A stretch of 64,000 bases of DNA from GCA-003244245 sp049673305 (GTDB lineage Bacteria; Actinomycetota; Actinomycetes; Mycobacteriales; Pseudonocardiaceae). Where the stretch lies: NCBI GenBank assembly GCA_049673305.1, contig JBATXM010000009.1, positions 1-64,000 of the forward strand, read 5' to 3'. The notes beneath the pieces were generated by a model that made no database searches, had not been told where the DNA came from, and saw nothing but the letters and a program-made list of their open reading frames with translations. The position numbers were made by a program, and so were the translations under genes. This document shows positions 1-8,093 of this stretch, one piece after another (the stretch's first letter is position 1; every line of letters starts with the position of its first letter).

Positions 1-134
1 GGATGTGCCCGCGTGATGTCCGACAAGCGCCACCGCAGCTGCCCTGGTGAGACGCTCTTCACCGGTGTGGCGTCTACATAAACTATGTAGTGCACACTAT
101 GAACGGCCACTGGCGGCATATCTTCGAATGGTCA

Positions 135-479
135 TCAGCGTCCACCGCAGAAGCGCTCGAAACCCGATTGATAGCCTTTCGGGTAGCCGTCCGCAAATCC
201 TCGCTGATAGTCAGTCTGAGTCCCCGGAGGCACCACTAAAGGCTGTGGCCTTATCCTGCACTCCAACTGGCCGTCTGTCTCGCCATCATCGTGGCCCTTT
301 CGGTAGCCGTCTCGGAAGCCCTGTGTGTACTGATCCTGCTGCGCCTGTGGGAAGAGTTGGTGGGCAGTGATCGCGGCCGCCTGGGGCGGGCCGGCCAAGG
401 CTTGCGGGGCGGCAACGGCTGAGAGCGCCAGAGTGGCCAACAACAGTGGACTTAGAAGGATCTTGATCCTGTGGTACAT
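135..479 (-). CDS. small secreted protein with Gly/Asp/Tyr repeats
   Basis: The 114-residue product has a clear signal peptide: basic start MYHRIK, a hydrophobic stretch to about residue 24, and a probable cleavage near AQALAG (residues 25-30). The mature part carries two related segments, QGFRDGYRKGHDDG (about residues 53-66) and RGFADGYPKGYQSGFE (about 93-108), so aromatic, Gly and Asp recur at fixed spacing. One Cys lies between the repeats and one near the C terminus, so a disulfide is possible after export. The ATG follows AGGAGA with good spacing. I do not recognise a family. Acidic Gly-rich repeats of this kind could bind metal or the cell wall, but that is a guess. It stands alone on its strand. 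Confidence 0.7.
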   Translation of the reverse strand: MYHRIKILLSPLLLATLALSAVAAPQALAGPPQAAAITAHQLFPQAQQDQYTQGFRDGYRKGHDDGETDGQLECRIRPQPLVVPPGTQTDYQRGFADGYPKGYQSGFERFCGGR

Positions 480-976
480 AATGTTCTCCTATCGTTGAGT
501 ACGAGAACCTGGTGATTGTGGTGTCGTCAACACCAGCGCTACCTTCGGTCCCGGGGTGTGGTGACATTTCACTACAATGTTGCGCTGGTGTGGGTTCGTG
601 TTCATCAGATGCGGGTGCGGAGGTTTTGCGTGCTTGTGCCGGATGTTTGGGGTCCTCCACTTCCGGCATGGCAGAGGGCCCGCAGCCGGGTAGAGGTGGG
701 GCTGTTGGAGCGCGGCGGGGAGCTTGCGCGCATCAAGCCGGCGATCGCAGCGCTGGCGCGCGTGCGCGACGGCTATTGGACGACCTCGGCGACCGCGACG
801 CCGACCTGACGGTGCGCCTGCACGCCCTCAAGGCGACCGTGGAGATTTGTCAACATCCGAGCCCCACCCGAAGCGCCCGAGGCCACGCTCAGGAGGCTGC
901 GTGAGCTGGCCGCGCGGAGCACTCCTGCCAGCCGCTGGGCGCAGCTTACCGATGTCAACCACCCAGGTGCGCACCG
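480..976. other. 497-base stretch without a confident gene; possible decayed coding DNA
   Basis: No reading frame has a convincing start and full length. Coding-like pieces in different plus-strand frames follow each other: a Leu/Arg-rich stretch near 690-775, a second in another frame near 775-850, and a third near 880-1000. This is what a gene broken by frameshifts would look like, but no family could be named. The left end also carries the promoter and ribosome binding site of the minus-strand secreted protein. Confidence 0.3.
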
Positions 977-2080
977 CTACGCCCGCGCTTGGGAGGTGTC
1001 CGCACCCCCCACGGGCACGCGCAACAAATAGTCGCCACCGTCGTCGTCCCACTCCATGGCAATCAGGTCACGCGTACGGGCCGCCTTGACGAAGGACAGG
1101 AAGCTGTCGAAGCCGTAGCGCTTCTCGCTGAAGTCGGGTAGGCGCTTGCGCAGCCGGTTCTTGAGCCCGCTCAGCTGGGGCGGAGCGCCCGACGCCTGCA
1201 ACTCCCGGACGACGTCGACGAGCAGCCGGAAGGCGTCGTCGTCGGCCGAGCCGTCCTCGGGGAACGTCACCTGGGGGTCACCCTGCGCGGATCCCCGGCG
1301 CAGCTCCACGACACGCTGGCTCTCAAGGTGGCGGAGCAGCTCGCCAAAACCCCGGAACCCCAGGTCGGCCTCGTCAAAGGTGGGGTCTTTGCGCAGGATC
1401 GCCCGCTTGAGCATCGAAGCAAGCACGGGTCCGTCGGCGTGGCGCTGCAGGCCAGACAGGGTGCGCGCGACGAGCAGGCCGACATCGCGCTCCTCGCCCG
1501 CCTCGACCGCCTCGTCTACCGACACCGCCGCCGCCACTGCGGGTGGTATCGCGCCGGACTGGCGGCCCCGCCCTCTCCCTCTCTTCGGCTCTTGTGACGG
1601 CTCGACGCCGGGTAGGCGGTCGTAGAACAGGAACTCGTCGCAGGCGGGCGGCAACAGGGCCGACGTCGAGGACTGTACGCCGATGCCGATGACCCGCTTG
1701 TCGAGCTCGCGCAGCTTGTGTACGAGCGGGGTGAAGTCGGAGTCACCCGTACCGATGGCGAACGTCGTGATGAAGCCGCGCTCGTAGGCGAGCTCGATGG
1801 CATCGACGGCCATCTTGATATCAGCAGCGTTCTTCCGCGACCCGCCGATTCGCTGGGGGATCTCGATGAGCTCGACCTGCGCCCGGGCGAGCAGCCGGCG
1901 GTCGGCGTCAAAATATGACCAGTCAGCATAGGCCCGGCGCACCACCACACGCCCCCGCTCGGCTAGCGCGTCGGCCACCGGGCCGAAGTCGAAAGGCGAG
2001 ACACCTAACCCGTCGCGCGCCCCGATCGCGAGGTTCTCGTAGTCAAGGAACAGGGCGATGCGTTCGTCGTCGTTGGCCAC
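977..2080 (-). CDS. NYN-domain ribonuclease with C-terminal OST-HTH/LOTUS domains
   Basis: The N-terminal ~165 residues form a NYN (PIN-like, LabA/DUF88) nuclease domain. The visible acidic signatures are ALFLDYENL (residues 9-17), AADIKMAVDAIELA near 85-98 and GTGDSDF near 110, which supply the Asp residues expected to hold the catalytic metal. After a basic linker near residue 170, two predicted winged-helix OST-HTH repeats follow (about 205-270 and 285-355), each with the Phe-rich YGF.SF or GFRGFGELL pattern. OST-HTH domains in eukaryotes bind RNA, so an RNA-cleaving or RNA-surveillance role is likely. The GTG start lies 17 bases after the MurF-like gene, so the two may be co-transcribed. 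Confidence 0.85.
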   Translation of the reverse strand: MANDDERIALFLDYENLAIGARDGLGVSPFDFGPVADALAERGRVVVRRAYADWSYFDADRRLLARAQVELIEIPQRIGGSRKNAADIKMAVDAIELAYERGFITTFAIGTGDSDFTPLVHKLRELDKRVIGIGVQSSTSALLPPACDEFLFYDRLPGVEPSQEPKRGRGRGRQSGAIPPAVAAAVSVDEAVEAGEERDVGLLVARTLSGLQRHADGPVLASMLKRAILRKDPTFDEADLGFRGFGELLRHLESQRVVELRRGSAQGDPQVTFPEDGSADDDAFRLLVDVVRELQASGAPPQLSGLKNRLRKRLPDFSEKRYGFDSFLSFVKAARTRDLIAMEWDDDGGDYLLRVPVGGADTSQARA

Positions 2081-2097
2081 TACACGCGCTCCCAGAG

Positions 2098-3564
2098 CTA
2101 GTCAGGGTCACTCTCGACCGCCAACGCAGGACAGGTGGAACAGTTCATGTACAGCCGACAGTTACCGAGGCCACAGCCGATGTCCGTACCGCGCAGGCCC
2201 AAGCTTACCCTTTCCATGTGTGTGAACCGCGCCCCTTTCACGAGGACCGCCGAAGCGTCGGTAGTACCGGCAAGTATCCGCCGTACCAGATGCAACGCGT
2301 CCCTGGCCGAGGGAACGCACCACGTATTGCGCGCGTCCAATCCCCCGTTGAGCGCAGCGGCTATCATCAGCTCGCCACCCTGCCCGACCGTGACGAGGTG
2401 GGACGCTACAGCAGCAGCCTTCGCGCCAACCAGAGAATGCAACTCCGCCGTTTTCTCTCCCAACTCTCGCATTTCACCCAGTACTGCTATTTTTACCTTT
2501 CCCGGCAGCTCCCCTAGCAGGCTTAACGCAGCGAGCACCGCGTCAGGGCTCGCGTTGTGACTGTCGTCGAGGATCGTTAAATCCGGTCGCAATCGAATCA
2601 GCGTCGACCTGCCCGAAGATGGAACAAAAGATCTCAAGGATTCAGTGCAGCTTTCCAAATCGATTCCGTTTTCCAGACCTACTGCTATTGCAAACAGGGC
2701 AGAATATATAAAGTGGCGACCAGGAACGCTCACGAAGAAACCCGCAGACCTCCCTGCGCACCTGACCACACCCGACATGCCAGTCTCATGCAGCTCGACC
2801 GACTCTACCCGGACGTCGTTATGTGCGCCAAAACCCACACAAACGCGCCGTTTCCCAGATCCATTAATGAGTCGTTCCACCGCGGCGCCGAGAAGCACGT
2901 CATCCCCGTTGATGATACAAGCACCACCAGCGGGCACATGGCTAAACAGGCTCACCTTCTCTGTCGCAATTTCTTCCTGGCTGCCAAAATTGCCGACGTG
3001 AGCATATCCAACATTAGTAATAATACCAGCGCCTGGGGCGACAAGTGCGGCGAGCTTACCGATCTCACCTTTATTATTGGTGCCAATTTCAATAACAGCG
3101 TGAGAATACTCATGATTCAAGGACAAGAGAGTTAATGGCACGCCCAGATGATTATTGTAGCTTCCCGGGCTGCTGAGCACGTCAAATTTCGACCGCAGAA
3201 CATGGGCGACCATGTCTTTCGTCGTCGTCTTCCCCGCGCTGCCAGTAATAGCGAAAACCTGAGGACTATATTTTCTCCGCACAGCACCCGCAAGGTCTTG
3301 GAGTGCTTGCAACGTGTCAGGAGTCTCGATCACAGCAACGCCCAGCGGAACGTCCACTTCCCGGTTGACGAGAACACCTCCAGCTCCACCGCTGACAGCA
3401 GCATGAACGTAGTCGTGCCCGTCCCCTGTCGCACCGCGAAGAGCAACAAAAAGCGAGCCTTCGTCGACGCTCTTGCTGTTGATTGCAGCCCGGGTGAAAC
3501 TGGTAGGTCCATATTGGCGCACCCGAGCGTGAGTAGCCTGACATATATCTCTCAACTCAAACAA
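2098..3564 (-). CDS. stand-alone MurF-like Mur ligase
   Basis: This resembles UDP-N-acetylmuramoyl-tripeptide--D-alanyl-D-alanine ligase, which joins a dipeptide to a nucleotide-linked acceptor with ATP in the cytoplasm. The 488 residues show a MurF N domain (SLFVALRGATGDGHDYV, residues 37-53), the P-loop GSAGKTTTKD (108-117), NNHLGVPLTLL, the EIGTNNKGEIG motif, AHVGNFGS and the EK that would carry a carbamylated lysine. A typical Mur C-terminal domain follows. The tail is unusual: four Cys in C-x4-C-x5-C-x2-C spacing close to the end. Translation starts at TTG after AAAGG. Base composition is clearly more AT-rich than the surroundings, and the gene is not in a division/cell-wall cluster. It may be an acquired paralogue acting on another substrate; that part is inference. 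Confidence 0.85.
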   Translation of the reverse strand: MFELRDICQATHARVRQYGPTSFTRAAINSKSVDEGSLFVALRGATGDGHDYVHAAVSGGAGGVLVNREVDVPLGVAVIETPDTLQALQDLAGAVRRKYSPQVFAITGSAGKTTTKDMVAHVLRSKFDVLSSPGSYNNHLGVPLTLLSLNHEYSHAVIEIGTNNKGEIGKLAALVAPGAGIITNVGYAHVGNFGSQEEIATEKVSLFSHVPAGGACIINGDDVLLGAAVERLINGSGKRRVCVGFGAHNDVRVESVELHETGMSGVVRCAGRSAGFFVSVPGRHFIYSALFAIAVGLENGIDLESCTESLRSFVPSSGRSTLIRLRPDLTILDDSHNASPDAVLAALSLLGELPGKVKIAVLGEMRELGEKTAELHSLVGAKAAAVASHLVTVGQGGELMIAAALNGGLDARNTWCVPSARDALHLVRRILAGTTDASAVLVKGARFTHMERVSLGLRGTDIGCGLGNCRLYMNCSTCPALAVESDPD

Positions 3565-3699
3565 CTGCTACCCTTTCTGGTACCGCACCGGCTGGCCAGA
3601 CCGGGACCTTGGCCGAACCGGATCTGCTGGCGCCCAGGCGCAACGCACCACTGCGGCGGGCTTTGCCGGCGACCGCAGCGCCGTCCGTGGTGGACTGCG

Positions 3700-3752
3700 G
3701 TAGTGAGAGCCCCGACGCAGGGTCGGGGGGCCCGCGCCGGGGCTCTCACTAC
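3700..3752 (-). terminator. hairpin with 15-base perfect arms between ogt and the MurF-like gene
   Basis: GTAGTGAGAGCCCCG at 3700-3714 is exactly inverted at 3738-3752, with a 23-base GC-rich loop. It lies downstream of ogt on the minus strand and upstream of the murF-like start. There is no clear T run, which is common for actinobacterial terminators. It probably ends the ogt transcript. Confidence 0.6.
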
Positions 3753-3801
3753 ATACCGTCGTCATCGGGCTACGAAGCGTTACAGAAGATGCGGAAGACG
3801 G

Positions 3802-4293
3802 CTACAGTCGAACAAGGCTGTGCCGCTCGAAGTCCAGCAGGTGCCGCTTGCGTTCCAGACCACCGCCATAGCCGGTGAGGTCACCGGTGGCCCCAACAAC
3901 TCGGTGACAAGGCACGATGATGCAGATCGGGTTGCGGCCGTTGGCAAGACCGACCGCCCGTGTGGCGCTGGGGCGTCCTATCCGATCGGCGAGTTGCCCG
4001 TAGGTCGTTGTCTCGCCGTAAGGGATTTCCCGCAGAGCTGCCCACACGGTGCGCTGGAACGGGGTGCCGATGAGCGCTATCGGTAGATCGAATTCGGTGC
4101 GGTGCCCGGCGAAGTACTCCGCCAGTTGCCTGATCACCTCAGTGAACGTGGTGGGACACGGCTCGCCAAACGTCTCTGCTGGCGGCCGGTGCCGCTGGCG
4201 GTCCAGGTAGAGACCGGCGAGGGTGCCGTTGGCGGCTACCAAGGTGAGCCTACCAACGGGGCTGTCCACCCCGGTATGTACTCGATGGTCCAC
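3802..4293 (-). CDS. ogt: methylated-DNA--protein-cysteine methyltransferase
   Basis: This is a suicide DNA-repair protein that moves the alkyl group from O6-alkylguanine (or O4-alkylthymine) to its own cysteine. The 163-residue length fits a single-domain Ogt. The active-site motif is PCHRV with Cys129, preceded by GRNP and followed by GYGGGLERK, which supplies the conserved Tyr/Gly and Arg residues. The DNA-binding helix-turn-helix spans roughly residues 95-125 (TYGQLADRIGRP.ATRAVG.A). It starts at GTG behind GAAAGGACC and precedes a strong hairpin, so it looks like a single-gene unit. Confidence 0.95.
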   Translation of the reverse strand: MDHRVHTGVDSPVGRLTLVAANGTLAGLYLDRQRHRPPAETFGEPCPTTFTEVIRQLAEYFAGHRTEFDLPIALIGTPFQRTVWAALREIPYGETTTYGQLADRIGRPSATRAVGLANGRNPICIIVPCHRVVGATGDLTGYGGGLERKRHLLDFERHSLVRL

Positions 4294-4335
4294 GGGTGGT
4301 CCTTTCGCCGAGAAACGCGCATCGCGATTGTGTAT

Positions 4336-5238
4336 CTAGATCTCTGCGAGGATGCTGCTCAGAAACCTGATCGTCTCAGCGGGGGGTTTGGCCTGGACGC
4401 ACAAACGATCCATGACCACCTGGTAGTGCTGGACATCCTGTTTTTTGTCCAGATAGAGGGCACCGGTCAGCTGTTCGAGATAAACAAGGTCCGGCAGGTC
4501 GGGTTCGGAAAAACGGAGGATCGTGAAGGAGCCACCTATCGCCGCGTGTGCACCGGAGTACAACGGTATCACCTGAAGTGTGATGTTGGTGAGTTCGGCC
4601 ATCTCAATCAGATGCCGGATCTGTTTCTGCATTGCCAAACGCCCATCAAGTCGCCATAACGCAGCCTCATCGATCACTACCCAAAAATTGGGCGCTCCAG
4701 GTTGGGTGAGAATTTTCTGACGTTTCATTCGCAGCGCGACCCGGCGCTCGATATCTTCGGCGGATGAGCACGAGTCGCCGAGCAGGATGACAGCGCGAGC
4801 ACCTTCCTGCGTTTGCAGCAGGCCCGGTACAAGCTGTGGTTCATAGGTGCGAATGACAGAGCTAGCCTGCTCCAAGCCCAGGTACGTCTCGAACCAGCTT
4901 GGCAGGATGTCGCTGTAGTGATGCCACCATCCGGGCACGTTGGACTGCCGGGCCAGCGCGAGGAACGCTCCGCGCTCTTGCTCGTCGGTAATGCCGTAAA
5001 GGGTGAGCAGATCTGCCACGTCACGCTCCTTGAAGCCGACCCGGCCGAGCTCCATGCGGCTGATCTTGGCATGGGACGCCCGGATCGCATGGCCGGCCGC
5101 TCCGGCAGCAACTCCGCTCGCTTCACGAAGCTGACGCAACTGATTGCCCAATACGATACGCAGCGCGGTCGGCCCCTGCGGTCGTACCTGAGCGTGACCG
5201 TCGGCCACGTCATGGCCTGACCGAGCCGCTCTCACCAT
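4336..5238 (-). CDS. XRE-family regulator with DUF5753 domain
   Basis: The 300-residue protein has a Cro/C1-type helix-turn-helix (about residues 30-90, with LGNQLRQLREASG and ISRMELGRVG). A DUF5753 domain follows, recognisable from YLGLEQASSVIRTYEPQLVPGLLQT and a conserved C-terminal region with YLEQLTGALY. These regulators are very common in streptomycetes and relatives and usually sit beside a DUF397 gene, as here, 19 bases downstream of it. The pair may act like a toxin-antitoxin or developmental switch; that is family-level knowledge, not shown here. AGGAGG is almost touching the ATG, so the adjacent GTG at 5235 or a downstream codon could be the real start. Confidence 0.9.
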   Translation of the reverse strand: MVRAARSGHDVADGHAQVRPQGPTALRIVLGNQLRQLREASGVAAGAAGHAIRASHAKISRMELGRVGFKERDVADLLTLYGITDEQERGAFLALARQSNVPGWWHHYSDILPSWFETYLGLEQASSVIRTYEPQLVPGLLQTQEGARAVILLGDSCSSAEDIERRVALRMKRQKILTQPGAPNFWVVIDEAALWRLDGRLAMQKQIRHLIEMAELTNITLQVIPLYSGAHAAIGGSFTILRFSEPDLPDLVYLEQLTGALYLDKKQDVQHYQVVMDRLCVQAKPPAETIRFLSSILAEI

Positions 5239-5257
5239 TCCTCCTACCTGCGAAGCA

Positions 5258-5584
5258 CTACAGCACTACGGACGGGTCCCACCATAGACGGCAGCCAGGC
5301 CGCCCAAAACCCCGGTGGGCCCTTCCACATCCTAGACCGAGGGATATCCCCCCGGCGATCTCGTCGAACTCGCCCTCCTTGACAGCCTGAACGAACGCGG
5401 CCATCGCGACACGAGGAGGGAACAAGACCGGGCCGCTCAGGTACTGAGAGTTACGAATGGCGATCTTTCCACCGGCCAGCTCCGCCATCGCCACACAGTT
5501 CCCATAGGGGTTGCTGTGACTACTCTTCGTCCACCTGATCTCCCCTTGCGGCGTAGCTGGCATACCGTCCGTGACCTGCGGCAT
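5258..5584 (-). CDS. DUF397 protein
   Basis: The core WTKSSHSNPYGNCVAMAEL...IRNSQ...GPVLFPPRVAMAAFVQAVKEGEFD is a textbook DUF397 domain. DUF397 proteins pair with XRE-DUF5753 regulators; the partner begins 19 bases downstream on the same strand. I place the start at the ATG at 5584 behind GGTGGTGGGG. An in-frame ATG at 5599 and a GTG at 5647 are alternatives. The last ~30 residues, rich in Gly, Arg and Trp, go beyond the usual domain end and may be an extension from loss of the original stop. Confidence 0.85.
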   Translation of the reverse strand: MPQVTDGMPATPQGEIRWTKSSHSNPYGNCVAMAELAGGKIAIRNSQYLSGPVLFPPRVAMAAFVQAVKEGEFDEIAGGISLGLGCGRAHRGFGRPGCRLWWDPSVVL

Positions 5585-5889
5585 CTCCCCACCACCCATA
5601 GGCTCCGACTGGCCAGCCGCCCACAAGAGCGGCCACAACCCCCACACGAGGTAGCGTGAGCATATTAGAGTGCATCCGTCCGTGCATCAGTACACGACGT
5701 TTGACATCGCCTACGCTTACAGCATTCCGGTGAATCACTGTTGGTGCTTAATTGCGCACAGGATGTGTCCAACAAAAACCGCAGAAAGTGATCAGAGACA
5801 CACGCAACGCATCTCTGTAGGTGCGGAACTCGGCGGTTGCTCGACCATCCAGATCACCAGCTCAAGGCCGGCGGCAATGATTTTCTTGA

Positions 5890-6579
5890 TCATGGTATGC
5901 ACGAAGCAGGCCTGCTGGCCGTCTCCACATCTCGAGGAGCGGATATCCCCCCGGTGGCCATGTAGGAGACCTGCTGTGCGATGGCCACCGCGTGGTCACC
6001 GAAGCGCTCGTAATAGCGGCCAATAAGAGCGGCATCCACGGCCTGCTCAACGCCGTGTGGCCAGTCCACAGCGAACAGGATGTCGAAAAGATGACGAAGC
6101 AACGAGTCTATTTCATCATCCGCTGCGGCCAACCGGCAGCCGGACAAGGGGTCCTGGCGCTCGATCGCGGTCGCGACGTCTTCAGCGAGCTGGCTGGCGA
6201 GCAAGCCCATCCGAGCAAGCACGGGACGGACCCTCCCGGAGATCATCGGGTTCGGGTGCTTGAGTTGGGCAACAATAGCAACGTGCCGAGCAAGGTTGCC
6301 CATTCGTTTCACGTGACCCACCGCACGCAACACCGCGACCACGACTCGAAGGTCTCCGGCCACTGGTGCCTGCAACGCGAGCAAAGAAATGCAGCGCCGC
6401 TCCATGTCATCATGCATCGCGTTCATCTGGTCACGATCAGCGATGACCAACGCAGCGCGCGCGAGGTCGATCTGATGCAACGCAATCGACGCATTGATCA
6501 TCATCTGCGCGGCCAACCGAACCATCCTGGCAAGGTCGGTCATCAACTCACTGAGCTCGGCGTGGAACGTGGTCCGCAT
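5890..6579 (-). CDS. phoU: PhoU family phosphate-signalling protein
   Basis: PhoU couples the PstSCAB phosphate transporter to the PhoR/PhoB-type two-component system and represses phosphate-starvation genes. The 229-residue, all-helical sequence has two PhoU repeats. Each contains the acidic metal-binding pattern: ADRDQMNAMHDDMERRCISLLALQAP in the first and AADDEIDSLLRHLF...RYYERFGDHAVAIAQ in the second. I chose the ATG at 6579, giving MRTTFHAEL, because AAGGTGAG is well spaced from it; a GTG nine bases upstream is possible. No pst genes are adjacent, so it is an orphan copy within the window. Confidence 0.92.
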   Translation of the reverse strand: MRTTFHAELSELMTDLARMVRLAAQMMINASIALHQIDLARAALVIADRDQMNAMHDDMERRCISLLALQAPVAGDLRVVVAVLRAVGHVKRMGNLARHVAIVAQLKHPNPMISGRVRPVLARMGLLASQLAEDVATAIERQDPLSGCRLAAADDEIDSLLRHLFDILFAVDWPHGVEQAVDAALIGRYYERFGDHAVAIAQQVSYMATGGISAPRDVETASRPASCIP

Positions 6580-6765
6580 AATACTCACCTTCTCCGCCCC
6601 ACCTGTCCCGTATCAGTACACCTGTCCCTCCCCATGGCGGCAAGCCGCCGTGCCAGCAGGCGCAGCGGCGGTGTCCGTGCCGTAGCTGACGGTGATGTTC
6701 TCGATACCCCGCCCTTGTTGCCCTTGTTGAGTTCCAGCATGGAGTAAAGGTCGCGAGGGGCAGCC

Positions 6766-7083
6766 TCAAGTTCCCGGTTGCTGGCCGACGCCGTCGATAT
6801 CGGCGTCGGCCACGGTGTTGTCGCCAGGCCAGCTACCCTCGCCTCGTGCCACCCCTCGGCTCAACCGGCCTGCCTGGGCTGCGGTCGCCCGCGATCGTGC
6901 TCGCGGGCCCCATACCTGCTCACCGAGCTGTTCCGGGAGAGCGGCCGCGACTGCCCCGGCCACGCTGTCCGGCAATTGCTCACCCAGGATCGCCAACGTG
7001 GCCCAGGTAGCGCGTTCAGCGTCACCTCGAGAACTCAACCCAGCACGGGACTGGACCTCGCTGATGAACTCCTTGTCACGCAC
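6766..7083 (-). CDS. short DUF2267-type protein
   Basis: Residues 1-60 (MRDKEFISEVQSRAGLSS, then GDAERATWATLAILGEQLPDSVAGAVAAALP) match the first half of DUF2267, a small helical domain whose role is not established. The GTG start follows AGGAGG with ideal spacing, so translation is well supported. The last ~45 residues are low-complexity, rich in Arg, Ala and Gly, and do not resemble the usual second half of the domain. The gene may be a truncated copy with a random tail. Confidence 0.6.
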   Translation of the reverse strand: MRDKEFISEVQSRAGLSSRGDAERATWATLAILGEQLPDSVAGAVAAALPEQLGEQVWGPRARSRATAAQAGRLSRGVARGEGSWPGDNTVADADIDGVGQQPGT

Positions 7084-7093
7084 CTTGTCCTCC

Positions 7094-7120
7094 TGACTCG
7101 CTCATGCTGACTCGCTCATG
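7094..7120. repeat. 13-base direct repeat, two copies
   Basis: TGACTCGCTCATG occurs at 7094-7106 and again at 7108-7120, one base apart. It lies just upstream of the DUF2267 gene's ribosome binding site. It could be a regulator site or a slippage duplication. Confidence 0.5.
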
Positions 7121-7123
7121 GGC

Positions 7124-7165
7124 GACCACCGGCCGGCGCATAGAGCCGCTGGCCGGCCGGTGGTC
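7124..7165 (-). terminator. hairpin downstream of the sigma factor gene
   Basis: GACCACCGGCCGG at 7124-7136 is perfectly inverted at 7153-7165, with a 16-base loop. On the minus strand it lies about 130 bases after the sigma factor stop and before the DUF2267 gene. It probably ends the sigma/anti-sigma operon. Confidence 0.6.
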
Positions 7166-7292
7166 TTCCGTTTCCGCGAGCTGTACTTTACTCAGCTGCG
7201 GAGTGTCTAGGCCGGTTGCGCAGCGGGATCATGCGTCAAGATTACCCATGGAGGGTGCGGCGAAACCACAGAGCGGGTTCACGTCCGGGGAA

Positions 7293-8093
7293 TCAATCTG
7301 AGTTGGCCATCCGCTCCTGTAACGATGCCAGCGTCTGGCGGAGCACTCGGGAGACGTGCATTTGCGAGATACCGACCTGTTCGGCGATTTGGGTCTGGGT
7401 GAGTTGGCGGAAGAACCGCAGCACAAGGATTGTCCGTTCCCGGGGCGCGAGCTCCGCCAACAGCGGGCGCAGCGCCTCGCGGTCGTCGATCAGGGCCAGC
7501 TCGGTGTCCAGGCCGCCGATGAACTCGCCCAGGGTAGCTTTGCCCTCCCCCGATCCGAGCATCTCATCCAGGGACGAGCTCCGGTAGGCTTCCCCGGCCT
7601 GCAGCCCTTCAATCACCTCTGAGATCGGCAGGCCCAACCGGGCAGCGATCTCGGTGGGGCGGGGAGCGCGGCCGAGCTGCTGGGACAGCTCCGCCAGGGT
7701 GCCCCTGATGGCAATGTGCAGGTCTTTCAGCCGACGCGGCACCCGCGTCGACCAGCCGTGGTCGCGGAAGTACCGGCGTATCTCGCCGGTGATCGTCGGT
7801 ACCGCGAAGGAAAAGAAATCCGAGCCGCGGCCGGGTTCGAAGCGGTCCACGGCATTGATCAGTCCCACGGTAGCGACCTGGACCAAGTCATCCATGGGCT
7901 CACCGCGGCCAGTGAACCGGCGCGCGATGTGTTCGGCCACCGGTAAATAGCCGCTGATTAGCTGTTCACGCAACCGCTGGCGCTGCGGATCGTCGGGAGC
8001 AAGCTCGGCGTAGCGCAGCTGTAGCGGAACCAGGTGGGCGTACTCGCCGTGTTCACTTCCGGTCGAAGACACCGAAGACACCGACGGGGTCAC
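7293..8093 (-). CDS. sigF: SigF/SigB-type RNA polymerase sigma factor
   Basis: This 266-residue protein is a group 3 sigma-70 factor of the stress/sporulation type. Region 2 is visible as DDLVQVATVGLINAVDRFEPGRGSDFFSFA and RRYFRDHGW. Region 3 is VPRRLKDLHIAIRGTLAELSQQLGRAPRPTEIAARLG, and region 4 is LPRERT-like LAPRERTILVLRFFRQLTQTQIAEQVGISQMHVSRVL. Its GTG start overlaps the anti-sigma stop by four bases (GTGA), so the genes are translationally coupled. With the STAS and SpoIIE genes upstream it forms a partner-switching module controlling a stress regulon. The symbol reflects family membership; which paralogue it is cannot be decided here. Confidence 0.93.
   Translation of the reverse strand: MTPSVSSVSSTGSEHGEYAHLVPLQLRYAELAPDDPQRQRLREQLISGYLPVAEHIARRFTGRGEPMDDLVQVATVGLINAVDRFEPGRGSDFFSFAVPTITGEIRRYFRDHGWSTRVPRRLKDLHIAIRGTLAELSQQLGRAPRPTEIAARLGLPISEVIEGLQAGEAYRSSSLDEMLGSGEGKATLGEFIGGLDTELALIDDREALRPLLAELAPRERTILVLRFFRQLTQTQIAEQVGISQMHVSRVLRQTLASLQERMANSD

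Noticed and set aside
3148..4086. 312-codon plus-strand frame across the MurF-like/ogt region
   Set aside because: It crosses a hairpin and two well-supported minus-strand genes and shows no domain.
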